In this document: piece by piece, positions 38,001 to 50,968 of the stretch | Layout of the letters: each line of letters starts with the position of its first letter | How positions within the stretch are numbered: position 1 is the first letter of the stretch | Source: Chamaea fasciata | Taxonomy: Eukaryota > Chordata > Aves > Passeriformes > Sylviidae | Length of the DNA: 64,000 bases | Direction of reading: 5' to 3' | Assembly: GCA_029207755.1 (NCBI GenBank) | Contig: JARCOQ010000002.1 | Span: forward strand, 90,371,087-90,435,086 | Program-made: the position numbers and the translations under genes | The notes under the pieces: model-generated | The model's database searches: none | Told to the model about the DNA's origin: nothing | Seen by the model: only the letters and a program-made list of their open reading frames with translations

Positions 38001-41000
38001 ATAGATGACAAAAGACTCAGTGAGCATAGTGAAAATGAAGGTGTAAGAAAATCAAATCACCAGAGAGGCATTTTTCTCTTCTTTTTTTTCTTTTTTTTTC
38101 TAAGAGTAAATGTCAACATCAAAGAAAGGCTTACAGAAAAGCCTTGAAAACTAACAAAGGTAGCTAGGTTTATGTTGATGTAGATTTCCAAATTAATTTT
38201 AAAAGTAACAAAAAAGTCCCTTTTCTTTTTTTAAAAGATCATAATAGGTCACTGTGCATAAAAGAAAACAATAAAGTTTTAATTAATTATTGAAAAATCT
38301 ACTTCAGCTTATCTTAGCCTGTCAGGCTTAAATTATTTCAGAGAAAAAGAATAAACCAAAATGTAGCTTTACTAAACACAAATATTATATAATTATCAGT
38401 TGCCCTAACATATACTGTATGAAACAGATTTTGAGACTTAGTAAGTGGTGGCAAGTCCTAAATTTAGTACGTTACAGATGTGATCAGAGGCTTCTTGATT
38501 TTTTGAGTACAGTTATAAATATTTTCTTCTGCATAAATAGGTATATTTCAGGAGAGGAGAGGTATAAATATAAACATAAATATATATAAATATAAATATA
38601 TATAAATAGGTATACTTTTCAGAAGAGGAATACTCATGCAATGTTCTTCTAGAATATAAAAGAAGGGCTGATGTAAAGTTTTCAAATCTACCTTAGATAC
38701 AGTCACACACCTGGAAACGCAAGAAAAAACAAGGTATAATGTTTTTCTCCAGTAGGTACTGGTGACAGTAATTACTATCAAGAGTAATACCAAATACTGA
38801 TAAAGGTTTGTGTTTTTTAACTGTAACAGTTGCTGGATCCCTTTATGAGTACACTTGCAGAAAAAAACCCCACTTGTTCCAGCAAGAATCATCAGTTGAA
38901 AAAAATCAATAACACAAATGCTAGGCTGCTTAGTGCTCATATTCAACTCACATGCTGCTCCAGTTTAGTTGCAACATTCTGTGTACACACACATCACACT
39001 ATAGGATCACATACACATTCACCTCACCAGAGCATATTTGATGTTGGTTATTTCTTGAGTGCCTTCTGCCATGATGGATCTGGAAGACTCTTTGTAGGAT
39101 CCTAAAAGGATTTTCATGTCCTTCCCTTAAAAGGCGGTGTTGAGACATGGGTGTATCTTCACCAAACTATTCAGCAAAGGAAATAAAGGATGCCCTCTTT
39201 AGAATTACTCTCTTTTAACACACTGAAAAATACTCTGATTTTGGTTTTAAATGTCAATGGAGTGTGAAATTTCTTTGTCAGAAGATCTCAAAAATTATGA
39301 AAAAGGCCTCAGATTTAAAGTCCTGGAAGAGGGTGCAGTGTAGTTATTTGTATTGTAAATGCTTTTCTTCAGGAACAAGTACCTAGTTCCACTAGAAAGA
39401 AAAAAGAAAGATTGGTGGCAGTTAATGCACTGAAAATACCAAGATGTTTTCTGCATGAAGCTGCAACACCCTCCTAGCATGCTGCACAAGACATCTTGCC
39501 ACAGCTTCAGTCTCCTTTCAGTGTGAATAAAGAAGTCACAGCTCCTCACACAAGCAGGTGAGACTAGCAAGTGACATTTTAAGAAAATAAAAAAAAAAGG
39601 TGCAAAACTGTCTGTTTTTTAGTGTTTTATCCAAAATAACTATATCCAAACTAACAGCCCTGTGCTGTTTAAGATGAAGGAAAGCCCCCACAAAACATCC
39701 AGGTTGTCAATGCACTCCAGCCACACGGGGAGATCCAACACCAGTGCTCATCCCAAGAATCTGGTACAATCACCTTCTTCACGTCCTTCTCCTTCGCGTG
39801 AGGGATGTTCAGCGGTTGCAAAGAAACTTGCAAGGTTTCTCCTGAAGAAAGGCAAGTTGAATGCCTTTCTTTTAACTTTCCAGTCTTGCTTGTAAGTTCA
39901 CAGCTCCACACTCCGAAGTCAGAAATCTCACACTGACACTTGCTGCATTTCCTGCTTTGGTCTCAAGCACCTGGTATCCTTCAGGGACAAGTGCAATGCT
40001 CATACCAGCAAATTAAAAGAAAATATCATTGTGAATACAATGCTGTCAATTAGAAACTCCTCTTCAGTTCATTTACCCAAAGTCAGACTCCCATCATCAA
40101 TACAACTCCTCTTCCTCCCCCTGTATTTGCACAGAGGACTGAGCCCTTCAAAGGCAGAGCCCGTTTCCAGAATATGTGAGCAGAGAGGTCTTACGAGAAA
40201 AATCTGGGTCTTCCTGGGAGTTAACAAACAGCTAATAGGAAGGAAGGGAGGGGAAATGAATCCCAGGCTTTCTTAAAACATATCAGGAAACCCTACAGTG
40301 TCTGCTCCCCCTGTCTCTTCCAGTGCAGGAGAGAGGAAATTGATAATGCTGCTTTACTTGGCAGTCAAGGTTTTCCTCTCAATTCTGTTTAACTATGTCC
40401 TGTATGGCCACAAATCTGCCAGAACCCAAATATATACCATTATGCACATCACCCTGAAGAGTGTTTTAAAATATGATGCATCACCTATTACTATGAAAGC
40501 AAATTCAAAGAGACCATCTTTAATTAAGTCACACTGAAGTAAATATTAAATACCTTATTACAAAATATTTTTTTTGCATACACTGTGTTAGCAGAGGAGA
40601 ATTGTTACAGTCCTAGCCAGAAGAGGTTCAACTTTCGACATGAAATCATGGACAAATGTGACAATCTTGAAATGTAACAACCAAGAAAAATATTTTAAAA
40701 ATAATTAAGAACAGATGAGTTTCATGTGAACATCACTTGTCTTGCAAAATCATTGTATCAAGCAGATGGACCACTGCGTATTTCAAATGTGTCACATGTC
40801 CTGGATCAAAGGCTTTTCAAGCTCATTTAGGTACACAGAAATCCACAGGAAGGAAGGATGGGAACAGCCTAGTGGTGGAACACCACCGTGATACACACTG
40901 CCAGTGTACTTAATGCTCAGGGTTCAAACCAAAGAGGAACTGAGGTAAGATACAGCATCCATAACAGGCAAAATTCTGCATTTTCTTGTGCTGCTTGTCA

Positions 41001-41295
41001 CTGGGGGCAGAGCAGCGGTTCTGGACAGATAAAGGGTAACAACATCCGCAGAGCCAACACTGCAACATGTTCCTGGTTGAGATTCCCAGCTGAGGCACCA
41101 AACGTGACCAGGAGATGCCTGTGGCCATTTGCCAGCCAGCAGGGTTTCCCTCCTACCTGGCAGGATAACTAATTCTTTGGGGCTTTTGGGGCATACGAGC
41201 CCCATGACCTAAGGACTTCTTCTGACAAATCGAGTGGGATGAGGACGAAATTACACATCTTCTTTATGCAGCCAAGCCTCACTAGAAATGGGGCA
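35001..41295 (-). other. Non-coding stretch
   Basis: No exon could be supported. A somewhat GC-richer block at about 36030-36440 holds several overlapping open frames on both strands, as expected by chance. It also contains a good isolated minus-strand donor (CAGCAG|GTGAGA, exon edge at 36117) without a clear open frame before it. T-rich tract at 38071-38100. A diverged duplication lies at 38531-38635. Confidence 0.6.
38531..38635. repeat. AT-rich array with flanking direct duplication
   Basis: A segment beginning ATAAATAGGTATA and continuing into a purine-rich TTTCAGGAGAGG block (from about 38532) recurs about 70 bases later as ATAAATAGGTATACT with TTTCAGAAGAGG (from about 38602). Between the copies are TATAAATA/TATATAAATA repeats. 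The pattern suggests local tandem duplication and slippage. Confidence 0.75.
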
Positions 41296-41563
41296 GATAG
41301 GATAAGAGAAAATGGCCTCAGGCTGCACCAGGGAGGTTTAGATTGAATACTAGAAAATATTTCTTCACAAAAACATTTGACAGGCACTGGATCAGGCTGC
41401 CCAGGGAAGTGGTTTAGTCACCATCTCTGGAGGTATTTAAAAAGACATGTATACATGGCACTTAGGAACATGGTTTAGCTATGGACCTGCCAGTGTTGGG
41501 TTAACAGTAGGGCTTGACCTTAAAGGTCTTTTCCAACCTAAATGATTTCATGATTCTATGAAA
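41296..41563 (+). repeat. CR1 LINE 3' fragment, about 270 bp
   Basis: It shows the CR1 blocks in order: GATAAGAGAAAATGGCCTCA, GGCTGCACCAGGGAGGTTTA, CAGGCTGCCCAGGGAAGTGG, CACCATCTCTGGAGGTATTT, AACATGGTTTAG, GGGCTTGACCTTAAAGGTCT, TTCCAACCTAAATGATTTCA and the tail TGATTCTATGAAAA. It is 5'-truncated and antisense to MCF2L. It is the longest recognisable plus-strand CR1 copy in the window. Confidence 0.95.
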
Positions 41564-44500
41564 AGTGACTCTTTGTCCCAGCGGTGTTTTGAGCATGTGA
41601 TGACACCAGTGGCACATGGTGAAAACCTCACCAGCAATTCGTGTAAAGGATTATTAGAAGGAAAAAGGATGTTCGCCTTTCTTTCTTCACATATCAAATG
41701 CATGCAGAAGATTGATGACTTAAACTGTAAAGTTGGTAAGTACACACAATCCTACTGAAATGTAGCCATTAGCTACATCCCTGTCCACAAACAAGCTTTT
41801 AATCTTCTTTCAAGCACTCAAATTTGTGCCTAGAAGCAAAGAAATTAATCACAACAATGGCTGTGGTAGTGCGCAATCAGAAGGAAACAGATGGTGTAAT
41901 GCACTGTTTTCCAAACAGCAGCAGCTTCTATCTCCAGGAAAATAATCTGAATATTTTCCCTTGCTGCTGGCATTACTATAACAAAAGCTCCTATTTGAAG
42001 GACATCTCTGCTCTGTACAGCAGCAGCAAATTACACCAGTGTTTACAGACAGCAATATTCTTTGAGTATTAGTTGGCAGAACCAACTAGACTGCACCTAT
42101 CTCTCACATCACATAAACAGCAACATTCAGTGGGTAACACCCCTCCAATTATGTTTAAATGTCTGCAGACAGCCTGATGGAATCAACACAATTGTGGCAA
42201 TGAAATAGGGGTTATTTTTCTCATGCTTCATTTCCAGGTCTGTTTCTGACCACAGGCAGAGTGTGGCACGTTGACAAGAGAAGCAGCCATGCTGACATCC
42301 AGCAGTACACTCTCTGATTCCTCCTTTCCCAGAGACTCACAAAATACTTCAGAACAGTAACTTCAAGTATTCATAGGAATCATTAAATTAAGATGCCACC
42401 ACTGTCTTCACCACCAAATATTCCTAGTGGTCCTTTTGATCTCTTTGTTTGTACAGGGGCCTTATCTTTACAGGACATCTCAAACGTCCTACTGTGATTT
42501 TTGCTCCAAATTCTAGCAATTATTTACAGGCTCTTCCTTACATCCTCATATTTGATGTGATGGTGAAAGATTCTCCTTAAGGAGCATGTATCCCTCCTAA
42601 CTGTACTGAGCAGGAGGCTCTGGCAGCAGAATCATCACTGTTCTAGAGTTTTTTCTAAATGTATTACATTTCTCCACACTTCTTTGTATCTCCTGAGAAG
42701 CCAGTGCCACTGGTTCTGTGATTTCTCCTATTGCAGACCTCATTTTTTTGGGAAAAGAGTACATCTCACAGACAAGAAACATGACAGCTCTCATGCACTT
42801 CAAGATCTCACCACACACACAGGGCACAAGATTCCACCTGTGCAATCTGTATCTTCCACTCACTCACTTGTTTTCCCTGGAGTTTTGGCAGGGAGGAGAA
42901 ACTCCAGTATCAGAAGTGCCTTAACATCCTCAGTGGCAACCCAGAGGGCTGCAGGACTGATCTCACATGAACAATACAAAAGACTCTGAAAATTATATGG
43001 GGAATTGCATCTACCATACACATATGCAGAGCTCAGAAATTATTGTTTCTTGGATCAGTTTCTAAAAGCAAACATAAGGGTGCATACAAGCTAAATCTTG
43101 CCATGTGGATCTTACAGCATCAGCGCACTCACAGTAACAGTGGAAATTAAATGAGGGGGAAGAAAAGTGAAAATATTGTTTAGATTTTTCTCTTTAAATC
43201 ATGTGTCATCAATTATGTCCTGCATACTTATTTTGTTGAGAACAGTCATAAAACAGAATAGATAAACTGGACTCATGCTACATTATTGTACAAACTGATT
43301 GTTTTGCACACATTAAAATATGATATACAAGTTACTTCTAATCTGAAATGTAAGTTGTTTTATAGAGTTGAACACCCACACACCATAACAAGTTGGCACT
43401 GACGGTTATTATGCTTAGTCCTGAGCTTTTTTATAACCCTATATAAGTGTTGAATTATGACAAGTTGGTTGTGTTAATTTTTAAAATTGAAAACAAGTTG
43501 TCAAAGATTAATCCATGCCAGAGGCCAGTCACTAGGCTAAAACAATAGAGAGTGAATAGAAGCTGATTTTAAATGAAAAAGAAAATGTAGCTGAGATGTT
43601 GAAGACACAAAGCTTGATATTTTTACATCCACAAATCCCACAGGGATCTTGTAGAGTGAAATTGATGAGAAAACCTGTCTGAATATCCAAGAAATAAATC
43701 ATTATTCCATGGATAGTCTACATTCTTGTAATACATGAATGTAGAATTCCTTTTTCAATTTGGACGAGATTAACATAAAGTTTCAGTACAATCCTTTGCC
43801 TTATTACTTTTATGCTTGTTTGAATTGGACATGTGTGCTTACATTTCACTTTCAGACAACTCTAGCAGAACATTACAGCAAAAAAATTTCAAAAAGGGGT
43901 CCCCTCGAATATTCTAGAGAATCTGTCATCTGAAAATATATTTAATAAAATACCATTACATAGCAGCAGAAGCTGGAGTCGGAAGAAATTTCAGAAATAG
44001 GTATGAATGAAGATATATCTGGGTGAACCTAAAACCCACTGCAAACAAACTCAGTATCTAATAAAAACATAGACCATGCTAAATATTCTTAATATTTTGA
44101 TGTTGATTTATTAAGGGCTGGGAGTTTAAAGAATTATTTGCTATCACAAGAAATCTAGACAGAAACCCTGAATTAAGTACAAGAGTGAGTTACAAGAGTG
44201 AATTAGGTTAGTTGTCCAAGCTTAATCCTAACTGCATGTATCTGCTCAGAGACAAACCATGATTGTAATAAGCATCAGATGAATATAAGTAGATCAGGAC
44301 TGAGATAAATGGACAGCTTGCATTCTATTTATACTTGCACATTACACTGCTGAGCTGCTTCTGCCAGTCTTTCTTTACAGCAGAAAGATGTCTCAAAAAA
44401 TTAAACTAAAATATATCCCAAACCTAATACAGAGTGTTTCATAATTTAAATGTACAGTAACAAACAAACATAAAATTGCAATATATAAGATTAGGGTTTC

Positions 44501-47500
44501 AGTATCCTGGAATTGTAAACACTTAACTTTAAAGATAACAAAAAGCTCTTAAAGCCTAACATCTGTCCCTCTAATTTGGGCAATCTTATATTGCATGTCT
44601 GAATCTCCTGAGGGTTAGCAACAAATGCAACCCATCTCCAAAAGAACAAATTCCTTCACCATTAGCAACAGAAAATACTCTGAAAGTCACAGTGGATCAG
44701 AGAAATAACTAGAGGAGAATTTCTCTTTATGATCAGCCACACAAAGTGACATTTAACATCTAACAAGACAGCACATCCACTTTGTCCTTTAATTCTAGTC
44801 CTTTCACTTTTGAAGGCAAATAGCAATCAATTTCAAAACGTCAGAGATGTTCTAGGAAAGAGTAAGGAAATTGCATATACACTGACAAAGACCAGGAGGT
44901 CAGAACATGAGGAAAGCCTGATTAGTATCCAGTGCCAATGCAAAGCAACAGGTAAATGTCATTGTGATACTGGAGCTAATTATGCAACTGCCACCACCAG
45001 CTCAATAATTTACTTAAATTCTACCAGGTAAATTTACCTGGAAGGTGACAGTTACAGGTTGTGACTGAGCAAATCTGTCAGAAGTATAAGGTCAGTAGTG
45101 AAAGCATGTGAAGAGGAATCTGCTCACACAGGAAGCTCCAGGGAATTATTTCAGTCCTAAGCTTGAAGTGGACCCCTACTTACACCCAGCCATAGTTCAG
45201 TACCTGACGGCTGCTGCTCTGTGAGCCCAGTGCAAGGGAGGGAGGAGACCAAGACAGGTGGGTGCCTGTAGAGAATGGATTTTTGCAGCAAGACAAGGAG
45301 AAAGAAACAGATGAGAGACCTTTGCTGCCTGTACACTATGGAGTCACTGCAAGAGGAAGCTGCTGATGATAATCAGATAAAACAATTGACAGCAAGAAGA
45401 AGTGGCTTAAAATGGTTTATCCAATACAGTTTTATTAACTATGTCCTATAAAGATACCATGTTTTTGGGTTTATCAGCCATTCCTTGCACATACACCCTG
45501 AGGCACAGTGGTCGTTCCCATCACGTACCAGCTAATAATCCAACTCAGGGACTCAGGATAAGTATGTATCTTTATATATTGAGTTATGCTAGTGAAAGCT
45601 CTGTTCAAAAATCACCCGCATCTAATATGTGCATATACATACCTACACAAACACATATGAATGTACAGAAATCAGTAACACACGCAGACAACAACACTGA
45701 CTGACCTTCCAGCAAACAGGTCTGTGCAGAATGAGCTGGGGAAGAGAGAACCAAAATTTGACATTGGAAAAACTCTGCCTGACATTTAGGAATCTTTGAT
45801 TATGCTCAAAATAGAATTCTAGTTCAAAAGTTGTATCTTTTAACAAGTACAGTAGATACACAGTACTTTCCCATCAGGTTGAGTTCTGGCAGAAGCAGAC
45901 AGAGAAGGGGTCTGAATGCATTTACAGTCTAGACAGACACTGCTGCCTTTCCCAACCGGATATGTCGCATTTGAGATTAGCAAACGGCTCACTAATGAAG
46001 CCTACACTTCCTTAATTTCTCTGAAGTAGACAGAGCACCTGGGAACATTTCTCGATTGCTCAGGAGGGGTTCATTTTGCTGAGGGCCAGAAAAATGCAAA
46101 CCCCATGATTTTCAGAAGGTCATTTCCTGCAGATGATACCTTTGTCAACTACGAAACACGAAACATTGTATAGACCACTGCTGAATCAATGCATTCAGCA
46201 GTGGTATATACAGTTCTCAGCAGGGGTGAGCCTTGGCTACAGCTTCAGGTGTTGTCAATCTAATGTGTACAGAAGGAAATCACTGCTGAGCACCTACATA
46301 AACATAGGATGTTGTCTTGAAGTGCTGCCACAGGCCAGGAGCACCCTTTCAGTCTTCAGTCTCCTCTACCCTAAACTTTATTCCTCTGAAAAATTTTCTC
46401 AGTTGCCATGTACTTCGGACCCAAGAGATCCAGTGCTCAGTTCCTACATCTTTTCTTATCAGACTTCAATTCTTCTACACTTTTTCACAATCCTCTCTTA
46501 GTCTCTTCATGAATGGGCTGTTACTAAAACAAGAGAGTTTTCAGTTGAGTGCCTGCTTTGAAATTCTTCTGCATGCACTGTTACACCAATTACAAATGTA
46601 TATGGCAGTAATCCACTCAGCACAGAAGAAGCAGTGCTATTAATACTCTACAAAGCTTGTATGCAGCTGTAATACCTTTTAGGGACCTATCAAAAATGGT
46701 GCAAAAATCCCTAGGCTGTAAGAATTTCATACAATTTTTCTCAGGCTACTGTTGGGATGCAGCACAGCAGGTTGTGCACTGCAATCTTCTGAAATGGTTA
46801 TGGAGATAAATCACGTAAGTGTTTGGAGAAGGAATGAGATTTTCATAATATTAATGAACATTCATTAACTGCTGATTTTTATGATGCTCATGTCAGCCTC
46901 TAGGAAAATAGGATTTTTCTTGTGTACAGATAAGTATGCTTAATTGAACTGGGATGAAGGGATTTCTGCTGGGGTGTTCAACAGTTTCCTAGACAGTCAA
47001 AGTTTTAGTTTGTTCAGAGTTAGTTTGCCAAATTCTACTTATGAGCTACTTAGTTTTAATAGACATATTTTATTTACACAGTCATAATTAAAGACCTGCA
47101 AGTAAATATATCTAAACACAGTGAGAGAGACACCAAGGGTCTTTATGCCATCTGGAACTGCAAAGGACTACAAGTCTGTGCTTCAGTTGAGTAGTGAAAA
47201 ATTCTTTGAGAATTAAGAATCAACAATTTCCTTCTGAAAACCTAAAATAAATGCTGTATGATATGCAGTCACTGTCACTGTAACCTTTAAAAAGACTGAG
47301 AAAATCATTCCATCTATAGCATCTTACCAACAAGCACCAACACTGAATACAGCCACAACCACACAGGCACTTTGACCTGACTCTATACTGCTGACAAAAG
47401 GAGGATTCCTGCTCCCAGTGACTTCTTGCTTCCTGTGTGTGGGCAATTGCATTTGTGCAGCCTAACAGTGAATTGTGCATGGATACGTTCCAGGTACGAC

Positions 47501-49895
47501 AAGCAGAGCAGACAAACGTGATGTGGTAGAAGAAGTCAAATTTGATGGTACACAAAGGGGCATGTGGAAAGCTGCTGAAATTTTATCTACTGATTTCCAA
47601 GTTGGGTGCATTATTTAATGAATATTTCCCAAAATAGTACTGCAAAATGTGCTTGTGTTTGGATTCTTCAGCTGAGATGTTCACATGATTTCATAAAATA
47701 GCACTATTTCATAAATAAAATAGCAGCAATAGCATAAATAATGACTATTTATGGCTGTACACTTAGAAACCAAATAAGGCCACAGTGGGTAAATACATCA
47801 TTGGAGTTACAACTGACAAACAAATTATTACATCAAAATGTGTTGAAAGACAATGAAGATTTTGTGAATAAAATATATGAAGTAGAAATAGGCAGTGATG
47901 AAATCATGGCTCCTCTTCACATAGTCATACATGGAAACACTGGGGGAAATAACATTATTAGTATATAAGCTACTGAGAAAGAAAAGGTCAAGACATTACC
48001 AAAAAATCATAGGTTACACCTCAGCCTGCATATTCTCTGATGTGACTAAAGCCTGCAAAGCGCACCCAGTGCGGGTCCCCATAGTTGTAGAGCCATAAAA
48101 CCAATGGTGAATCCCAGCTAATAGTTCCTTTCTCCCTCCCAAATTTTGATCTCCTTTGTTACATTTGGACTCCTAGATTAATTTTTCCCAGACATTCTAA
48201 ATGCTGTCAGTAAAGACAGCACTGCGACAGCAATTTTCATGCGTTCCTTTTTTATACAGAAAGAATGTTACACAGGCACGCTCTGTCCATAAAGGATGTG
48301 TTTCTGAAAAGTCTTATCACTAAAAACATTATCCCATTGCTTCAGTCTTCATCAAACTGACTTCATCAATCCCAGCTGGTTTGAGGAAGATGATGATGAC
48401 ACTGAAGGTGGAACTACTGAGAAAGGGGGGCACACGTGCTCCCACTAAAAGACTGATAACTGAGGACTTGGTCTCAGGGATGCAGCAGCTGGGATGATTA
48501 AGGAGGGTGATCTACTCCAGAAAGCTGGCATTTCTTCCAGGTGACTATTACTCCATTCACTATGTCATATATACTTTCCCTATGCATTTAAACTGTATGT
48601 ATTTTAGTCTCTGCCCACATCCTCACAGAAATAGTGATTTGCTTCCCAAACAATCCAGCATTTCACCTAGGTGGCTGACAACAGTTAGCAGAGCAGGATG
48701 TTCAAGAATCAGCAGTGGAAGGGCAAAACCAAGGACAGGATTTTGTTTTGTCTACCTACCCTGTGAAGAAAGCTTACTGACACTTAATATGAGGCTCAAA
48801 GCTACATCCCTAGGTAACAGAGAATCTGCAAATACAAAAGCTAAAGCTTAAGGCATCAGGATCATCTAGGGAACTGGTCCTCTCCTTGTGCGATTGCAAA
48901 ACAAATCAGGTACTTGGTCAAAGGAGTAATGTTTGCTCAGATTAGTGATGCGTGGGCCATCAGCACCAGGCACCTCTATTAGTTATGTACAGGTCTGCAT
49001 GAGATATTTTTTATTTTGTATCCTTAAATACAGGCAGGGCACCCAGAAAGCATTATGCAAACTGACTTTCTCCTTCAGAAGAACATACAGGCTTCCCAGA
49101 TATATCCCAGGAGTGAGAAGCAGGTAAGAAAACAAAACAAAAAAAGCACAGATACTGCAGTTCATGTTAAATATATGCAACACTCAAATATTTCAGAGCT
49201 CCCCAGCTGCTCTCAAATCAAAATAAATGCAGATCAAAAGCAAAGAAGTATCAGAGAAAAGGCTGTTACTGAGTGCAGAAATTTTGCAGAACAGAGGTTT
49301 AACTTTAGTTTATAAGGCTCTTTATTAAACCAGAAATTATACTCTGCTCTGCTTTGCAGCTACATGCCTGGATTTTGCTGCTGTTCTAGATACAAATAAT
49401 ATCCTGACACATTTCCCTATGTACAATCATTTAATTCTCTTTAAACATTTAAAACAATCTATGACAACCACTACAATATATACTATATGAATATAGCAAA
49501 ACAAAAAACACCCACAGTAAATAACTAAAAGAAACAACTGGCTACTATGAAAATTGACACTAACAAATTATTTTAAGTTGCAAGACCTAGAAGCCTTCAT
49601 AAAGTCACTGTGCCTTGATCTGTTAAAGATACATTTAGAGCGAGCTGCAAAATTTTCTGGTCTGCCACAATGGCACTGGTGCACCAATATAACTTGCTGC
49701 AAAGGTTTTTAACTTGCAGGAAAACTTCTGACACTGCAGAATACCACCAAAATCCACCATCCAGCCAGGCAACAGGTCTGATCTGCCCTGTCTACATACC
49801 CATGGACACAGGAGACTCGTGAACGCCTCCATCCTGGATCATCTCCACTGTTGCAGGCATTCAATCCTCAACCAAGCATGTCTCTAATAAGTAGA
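41564..49895 (-). other. Non-coding stretch
   Basis: AT-rich, no assignable exon or gene. Small features only: a 13-base imperfect tandem duplication at 44179-44204 and an 18-bp perfect palindrome at 45024-45041. Open frames are short and unlike known families. Confidence 0.6.
45024..45041. repeat. 18-bp perfect palindrome CCAGGTAAATTTACCTGG
   Basis: The sequence equals its own reverse complement. Each strand therefore shows a CCAG|GTAAAT donor-like motif. Confidence 0.7.
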
Positions 49896-49970
49896 TTGGC
49901 TTTGAGCAGGTGGTTGGACTAGATGATACCCACAGAAGCCCTTTCCAATCTAAATTATTCTATAATCATC
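49896..49970 (+). repeat. CR1 LINE 3' end fragment
   Basis: TTTGAGCAGGTGGTTGGACT, AGATGATACC, CTTTCCAATCTAAATTATTC and a TATAATCATC tail match the CR1 3' terminus with moderate divergence. Confidence 0.85.
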
Positions 49971-50948
49971 TGGTCCATTTAGCTCCCTCACTGCTACCCA
50001 GTTGTGTTCACTGCTTTGATTCCCACAGAGGAAAAGGGAGCCATTTCCTGTGCTTAATCTATGTCAGTTGTTTCAATTTCCCAGTGAATTAATAATTTAG
50101 CAGAATTTCATCTTCCTCATTTTAGAATTATGAGAAGAAGCCAAGTGGTAAAGTAAAACATTAAATTATTTACAAGTTGTACACACATGCAGGCAGATAA
50201 ATGGTGCATCACATATTTAACAGTTGTTAGAAAGTACCAAAACAATAGGCATGACAACCAAAGTCCTTTGTCTAAGGAGAGAAAAATAATCTTCAAGTTT
50301 GCGTTAATTTTTTCAGGTATAAAAAAGAGCTAAAGGAAACGTATTTAAGGTAGATCCAAAGTTAGTAAAGACTTCAGAGCTACCATATTAAGCAGTTTCT
50401 GTCTGCAAATGAAGGAATGAGGCTCCATTTCCCGGCTGGCAAAATTCTTCACAAAAGGCAATTAAAACCCTGTTCCATGTTTTAGAAAGATGGAATTGAA
50501 TAAATCACAAGTGTGCAGAACTGTCAGGTGTTGGCAGGTGATTAGGTTATCACAGACTGCGAGAATAAATTGCAAATTCATTTGTAATGGGTGGACAGTG
50601 CTATAAAACAACAAGTCTCCAATTACCAACCCTATTCAGTTTGCTTGAATAAAAGATTACATCTTCTTATTTTGGTGCTCAAGAAATAAAAAACTAATAT
50701 TAAACTGGTGAATTTTTATACAACTCAAAATAAGTTCTACACATGATGAAGACAGGGCCAGCAAACAGAATTCCTCATAATTCAACCCTTCTAAATGTAT
50801 TTACTGCCCTATACACACAGCTGAACAACTTTCTTCAAATAAAACTTAACCAGAAATAGGTTTGAAAAATGAAAATAGTTTTGAAGTACCATGCTCTGAG
50901 TATTTTTTACAAAGGAACTGTAAAACAGAACAAAATACCACCACACTT

Positions 50949-50968
50949 CCCCCCCCACCCCGCCCCCT
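50949..50968 (-). repeat. Potential G-quadruplex motif
   Basis: The plus strand has a C8-A-C4-G-C5 run. The minus strand therefore has G-runs of 5, 4 and 8 separated by single bases, which satisfies the usual four-tract G-quadruplex pattern. A second G-rich run on the same strand lies at 51074-51086. Confidence 0.6.
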
